From the NCBI RefSeq assembly GCF_013377255.1, contig NZ_CP016614.1:1744501-1808500 (forward strand): 64,000 nt of DNA, written 5' to 3'. The notes under the pieces are model-generated. The model searched no databases, was not told the origin of the DNA, and worked only from the letters and a program-made list of their open reading frames with translations. The stretch comes from Mannheimia granulomatis. GTDB lineage: Bacteria; Pseudomonadota; Gammaproteobacteria; Enterobacterales; Pasteurellaceae. Position numbers and translations under genes: made by a program. Shown here one piece after another: positions 60,555 to 64,000 of the stretch (the first letter of the stretch is position 1; every line of letters begins with the position of its first letter).

Positions 60555-60610
60555 ATAAAAAATCTGCACCTTAATTCATTGATTCTTTAGTTCAACTTTA
60601 GGGTGCAGAT
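60555..60610 (-). terminator. Terminator of the rodZ-ispG-hisS-yfgM unit
   Basis: ATCTGCACC (60562-60570) and GGTGCAGAT (60602-60610) form a 9-bp stem. On the minus strand it is followed by TTTTTTATTG. It begins 15 bp after the yfgM stop. Confidence 0.85.
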
Positions 60611-60625
60611 CATCGTCTATTGCTT

Positions 60626-61246
60626 CTATAAATTATTCAAACGTACATCAATTAAAATTTGCTCTTGAGGAGAAGCCACTGCTTTGGCTTGCTCATAAGC
60701 TGCTTTTGCTGCCTGAATATCTCCCTTAGCGACAAGAATATCACCGGTTAAGATCTGCTTACGTAACTCCCAAACTTTGTCTTGAACCTGTGTTAGCGTT
60801 GCAAGTGCGTCATCATAAGATTTTAACTGATAATCAAGTTGTGCTAAACGAAAGCGTGCAATAGTCTGTAAAGTCGGATCTTGGTTAGTCAATGCCGCTT
60901 GCAGAAGCGTTTTAGCCGCAGAAAAATCGCCTTTTTCCACTGCTTGTTTCGCGGCTTCTAACTGAGCAAAAGTCCCGTAACTTGAGTCTTTATTATCCGC
61001 AATAAACTTTTCAACAAGCGGTTGATTTTTGCTTGGATTTTGCAAATAGCTTTCCATTACATTTTGATATGTTGCGGAAGTTTGTTGCGCAGTTTGCAAT
61101 TGATGATTTTTCCAGAAATTCCAACCAAAGCTGGCTGCACAAATTAAAATGATCGCAAGCAAAATCGGGGTGCCATTTTCTTTAAACCAGTTCTTTGCAT
61201 CTTCAAATTGCTGCTCTTCAGTTTTATTTAAATATTCATTACTCAT
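60626..61246 (-). CDS. yfgM: YfgM family tetratricopeptide protein
   Basis: A 206-residue inner-membrane protein that in E. coli associates with the SecYEG translocon and the periplasmic chaperone network. A short cytoplasmic part (EEQQFEDAKNWFKENGTP) precedes one membrane helix (about residues 28-46), then a periplasmic domain with TPR-like helices such as LEAAKQAVEKGDFSAAKTLL. The length equals E. coli YfgM. The start has AAGGAGAG. It follows hisS after 37 bp. Confidence 0.93.
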   Translation of the reverse strand: MSNEYLNKTEEQQFEDAKNWFKENGTPILLAIILICAASFGWNFWKNHQLQTAQQTSATYQNVMESYLQNPSKNQPLVEKFIADNKDSSYGTFAQLEAAKQAVEKGDFSAAKTLLQAALTNQDPTLQTIARFRLAQLDYQLKSYDDALATLTQVQDKVWELRKQILTGDILVAKGDIQAAKAAYEQAKAVASPQEQILIDVRLNNL

Positions 61247-61283
61247 TTAATCTCTCCTTATCCGTTAGGGATAAATTCCCTCT

Positions 61284-62555
61284 TTAAAAACGCTTTGCTA
61301 ACTCAGCAATTAAATCTGCCTGTAAAATGGTAATTTGCTCTGCGCCTGAACGTAAGTCTTTGATCACAACTTGTTTTTCAGCTACTTCGCTTTCCCCAAT
61401 CACTAATGCAATTTTTGCTTCAACTTTATCAGCGCGTTTGAATTGTTTTTGGAATTTACCGCCCGAGCAGTGAGTCATCACGCGTAATTGAGGTAATTCA
61501 CTGCGAATTTTCTCAGCAATTTGGAACGCATTAACCGTTGCGCCTTCGCCTGAGAATACCAGATAAACATCAACTGCTTTCGGTAAATCAATCTCTTTAT
61601 TCACTTCTTGAACTAGCAACACCAGACGCTCTAAGCCCATTGCGAAACCAACACCTTGGGTTGCATGTCCGCCGAGCTGCTCGACTAAACCATCATAGCG
61701 ACCACCGCCACACACTGTACCCTGTGAACCTAATGCTGATGTAACCCATTCAAATACCGTTTTGTTGTAATAATCTAATCCACGAACTAATTTTGGATTA
61801 ATTTCATATGCAATGCCCATTGCATCTAATAATGCACACAATTGTGCAAAATGCTCACGGCTGTCATCATCTAAATAATCTAATAATTTAGGGGCATCAT
61901 TTAATACCTCTTGCAAGGCTTCATTTTTAGTATCAAGAATACGTAACGGATTTTTTACTAAACGCTCTTTTTCTTCCTCACTCATTAAAGCGGTGTGATT
62001 TTCTAAAAATTTTACCAATGCCGAGCGATAATTCGCACGAGCCTCAAGCGAGCCGATTGAGTTAAGCTGAAGTGAAACATGCTTCTCTATCCCCAATTCT
62101 TTCCACAAACGTGCAGTTAAAATAATTAATTCTGCATCAATTTCCGGATTCGGAATACCAAATACTTCTACACCGGCTTGGTGAAACTGGCGGTAGCGGC
62201 CTTTTTGCGGACGTTCGTGTCTAAACATCGGCCCCATATACCATAAACGTTGCTCATTATTATAGATCCAACCGCGCTCAATTGCCGCACGCACGCAGCC
62301 TGCAGTACCTTCCGGACGTAGCGTTAATTGCTCATCGTTATCCCAGAAAGTGTACATCTCTTTAGAAACAACATCAGTAACCTCACCGATAGCACGGGCA
62401 AATAGAGGCGTGCTTTCTACAATCGGCATACGCACTTCCGCATACCCATAATTAGCTAATACATTACGTACCTTGCCCTCAACCCATTGCCATAAAGGGG
62501 ACTCCGTTGGGGAACAGTCATTCATTCCACGAATTGCTTGAATTGTTTTTGCCAC
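61284..62555 (-). CDS. hisS: Histidyl-tRNA synthetase
   Basis: A 423-residue class II aminoacyl-tRNA synthetase. Motif 1 is in RMPIVESTPLFARAIGE, motif 2 is TLRPEGTAGCVRA with GPMFRHERPQKGRYRQF, and the histidine-binding motifs are LVRGLDYYNKTVFEW and GGGRYDGLVEQLGG. The anticodon-binding domain forms the last 95 residues. The length equals E. coli HisS (424). The start is GTG with AGGA upstream, 5 bp after the ispG stop. Confidence 0.97.
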   Translation of the reverse strand: MAKTIQAIRGMNDCSPTESPLWQWVEGKVRNVLANYGYAEVRMPIVESTPLFARAIGEVTDVVSKEMYTFWDNDEQLTLRPEGTAGCVRAAIERGWIYNNEQRLWYMGPMFRHERPQKGRYRQFHQAGVEVFGIPNPEIDAELIILTARLWKELGIEKHVSLQLNSIGSLEARANYRSALVKFLENHTALMSEEEKERLVKNPLRILDTKNEALQEVLNDAPKLLDYLDDDSREHFAQLCALLDAMGIAYEINPKLVRGLDYYNKTVFEWVTSALGSQGTVCGGGRYDGLVEQLGGHATQGVGFAMGLERLVLLVQEVNKEIDLPKAVDVYLVFSGEGATVNAFQIAEKIRSELPQLRVMTHCSGGKFQKQFKRADKVEAKIALVIGESEVAEKQVVIKDLRSGAEQITILQADLIAELAKRF

Positions 62556-62560
62556 GTTAT

Positions 62561-63673
62561 TTATCCTACTTGTTCAATATCTATACGATTATGTTGTTGT
62601 GCGACTCTCGCACGAATTTTTGCTTCCAGTTGGTCGATTAATTTATCGTTATCAAAGCGCTCTTTTTGGCGAATACCGTCTAAATAGAAACCACTCATTT
62701 TATTACTGCCGGTTACACCCAAATCGGAAATCAATGCTTCGCCCGGACCATTTACGACACAGCCGATGATCGACACATCCATTGGCGTAATAATATCCTC
62801 TAAACGCTGCTCTAAAGCATTAACCGTTGCAATCACATCTATTTCCTGACGGGAGCAGGTTGGACATGCGATAAAGTTAATACCACGAGAACGAATCCGC
62901 AGCGATTTTAAAATATCAAAACCCACTTTAATTTCTTCTACCGGATCAGCTGCAAGCGAAATACGTAATGTATCACCAATACCTTCTGCTAAAAGCAAGC
63001 CTAATCCAACTGCTGATTTAACCGAGCCAGCTCTTGCCCCCCCTGCTTCAGTAATACCTAAATGCAGAGGCTGCTCGATCTGCTTTGCAAGAAGTCGATA
63101 AGATTCGACCGCTAGAAATACATCTGAGGCTTTTACACTAACCTTAAATTGATCGAAGTTTAAACGATCTAAGTGATCAACATGACGTAAGGCAGATTCT
63201 AATAAAGCTTGCGGTGTCGGCTCACCATATTTTTCTTGTAGATCACGCTCAAGAGATCCTGCATTTACCCCGATACGAATTGGGATATTCTTATCTCTGG
63301 CACAATCAACCACTGCACGAATACGCTCTTCATTCCCGATATTACCCGGATTGATACGCAAACAATCCACTCCATATTCTGCCACTTTTAAAGCAATACG
63401 GTAATCAAAGTGAATATCAGCAACAAGCGGTACATTCACCTGCTGTTTAATAATTTTAAAAGCCTCTGCGGCATCCATGGTCGGTACAGAAACTCGCACA
63501 ATATCTGCCCCAACACGCTCTAAAGCTTTGATTTGAGCAACCGTTGCTTCTACATCTGTTGTGCGAGTGTTCGTCATGGATTGAACCGTAATCGGTGCAT
63601 CACCGCCAACAGGTACATTGCCGACATAGATTTTTTTCGATACACGGCGTTTAATAGGTGATTGATGTATCAT
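62561..63673 (-). CDS. ispG: 4-hydroxy-3-methylbut-2-enyl diphosphate synthase
   Basis: A 370-residue [4Fe-4S] enzyme of the MEP pathway that makes HMBPP for isoprenoids, using flavodoxin or ferredoxin as electron donor; fldA is at 49.9 kb. It has the TIM-barrel N-terminus (QSMTNTRTTDVEATVAQI), and iron-sulfur cysteines in FIACPTCSRQEIDV and GCVVNGPGEA. The length matches E. coli IspG (372). It lies between rodZ and hisS, the E. coli order. Confidence 0.97.
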   Translation of the reverse strand: MIHQSPIKRRVSKKIYVGNVPVGGDAPITVQSMTNTRTTDVEATVAQIKALERVGADIVRVSVPTMDAAEAFKIIKQQVNVPLVADIHFDYRIALKVAEYGVDCLRINPGNIGNEERIRAVVDCARDKNIPIRIGVNAGSLERDLQEKYGEPTPQALLESALRHVDHLDRLNFDQFKVSVKASDVFLAVESYRLLAKQIEQPLHLGITEAGGARAGSVKSAVGLGLLLAEGIGDTLRISLAADPVEEIKVGFDILKSLRIRSRGINFIACPTCSRQEIDVIATVNALEQRLEDIITPMDVSIIGCVVNGPGEALISDLGVTGSNKMSGFYLDGIRQKERFDNDKLIDQLEAKIRARVAQQHNRIDIEQVG

Positions 63674-63769
63674 ATTCTCAAATAATAGTTAAAAATATAT
63701 AAAGCAGAAAACGCTCGCCAAGAGAGCAATCTTCTTGCTAACTTGCCGTGCGTTTTTCATCTGATGAAA

Positions 63770-64000
63770 TTATTGTAGTGGTAAACGAATACGTGCGACA
63801 CGACCATCAATTTTTAATGGCACTTCCTGTCCCTTATAGTAAAGCTTCACATTCGCAGGAGCCCCGATAGTTAGGCGATATTGCTCATTATCATTAAAAG
63901 TTAAGGTTTCACCATTACTATAAAGCTTCTCAGCTAGTCGCTTATTTTTAGTACCGCGAACGGTAATCCAACTTTGTGAGCCGGTAATCTCAATACGTAG
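63770..64000 (-). CDS. rodZ: RodZ C-terminal part (cut by the window edge)
   Basis: The last 76 codons of a gene that enters from the right edge. They read LRIEITGSQSWITVRGTKNK, then LYSNGETLTFNDNEQYRLTI and end with KIDGRVARIRLPLQ. This is the periplasmic beta domain of RodZ, the cytoskeletal partner of MreB that sets rod shape. The order rodZ-ispG-hisS-yfgM is the same as in E. coli, which supports the call. The stop is followed by 96 bp before ispG. Confidence 0.88.
   Translation of the reverse strand, partial: LRIEITGSQSWITVRGTKNKRLAEKLYSNGETLTFNDNEQYRLTIGAPANVKLYYKGQEVPLKIDGRVARIRLPLQ

Overview
The window is chromosomal DNA of a Pasteurellaceae bacterium. The family is indicated by dozens of copies of the uptake signal core ACAAGCGGTC, often paired head to head as hairpins, and by a ComA-E competence operon divergent from mrcA with a CRP-S-like site between them. 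The uptake dialect is the Actinobacillus pleuropneumoniae/Mannheimia/Bibersteinia type, not the Haemophilus influenzae type (AAGTGCGGT). Most of the window is AT-rich housekeeping DNA. I see no rRNA, tRNA, CRISPR array, prophage or insertion sequence.

Layout. 1-8.9 kb (minus strand): yqhA, a nitroreductase, an orphan sapF, pgk-fbaA, an NSS-family Na+ symporter and aroK-aroB-dam. 9.1-15.2 kb: mrcA (minus) divergent from the competence pilus/secretin genes comA-E (plus); comA is frameshifted. 15.3-19.6 kb (plus): nusB-thiL-pgpA-rhtC-like, then ruvA-ruvB. 19.7-24.6 kb: a metallo-beta-lactamase-fold lipid-type hydrolase (minus) and oppB-oppC with a fused oppDF (plus, no oppA). 24.6-29.2 kb: a small accessory region with a very AT-rich SEC-C protein carrying a nuclease-like core, a hipA remnant, and a two-gene operon of an ADP-ribosyltransferase-like protein and an Mrr-like nuclease. 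29.2-32.9 kb: metH, strikingly GC-rich except at its 5' end. 33-49.4 kb: ampG, adk, a chalcone-isomerase-like secreted protein, ydcH, a methyltransferase, uvrD, yfcH, argR/mdh, two small genes, serB-yajQ, ytjB, infA, a BaiN-type flavoprotein with a DsrE partner, an NCS2 purine permease and a USG-1 protein. 49.6-53.7 kb: ybfE-fldA-fur behind a Fur-box-like palindrome, then letB without letA. 53.7-58.9 kb: luxS, an ABC exporter, dnaA-dnaN. 59-64 kb (minus): a surface-type lipoprotein with 17 hexapeptide repeats, then rodZ-ispG-hisS-yfgM, read from the right edge.

Functional groups. The competence genes, the putative CRP-S site and the many uptake signals fit a naturally transformable organism, although comA is broken as read. 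Cell-wall and envelope genes (mrcA, ampG, rodZ, letB, pgpA, ispG), aromatic biosynthesis (aroK, aroB), glycolysis (pgk, fbaA), iron control (fur, fldA) and replication/repair (dnaA, dnaN, ruvAB, uvrD, dam) make up the core. The best candidate for an undescribed system is the pair at 27.7-29.2 kb: a protein with an H...SST...E-x-E pattern like ADP-ribosyltransferases, followed after 16 bp by a PD-(D/E)XK nuclease, next to a second nuclease-like SEC-C protein and a decayed hipA. Its function is inference from motifs and context only.
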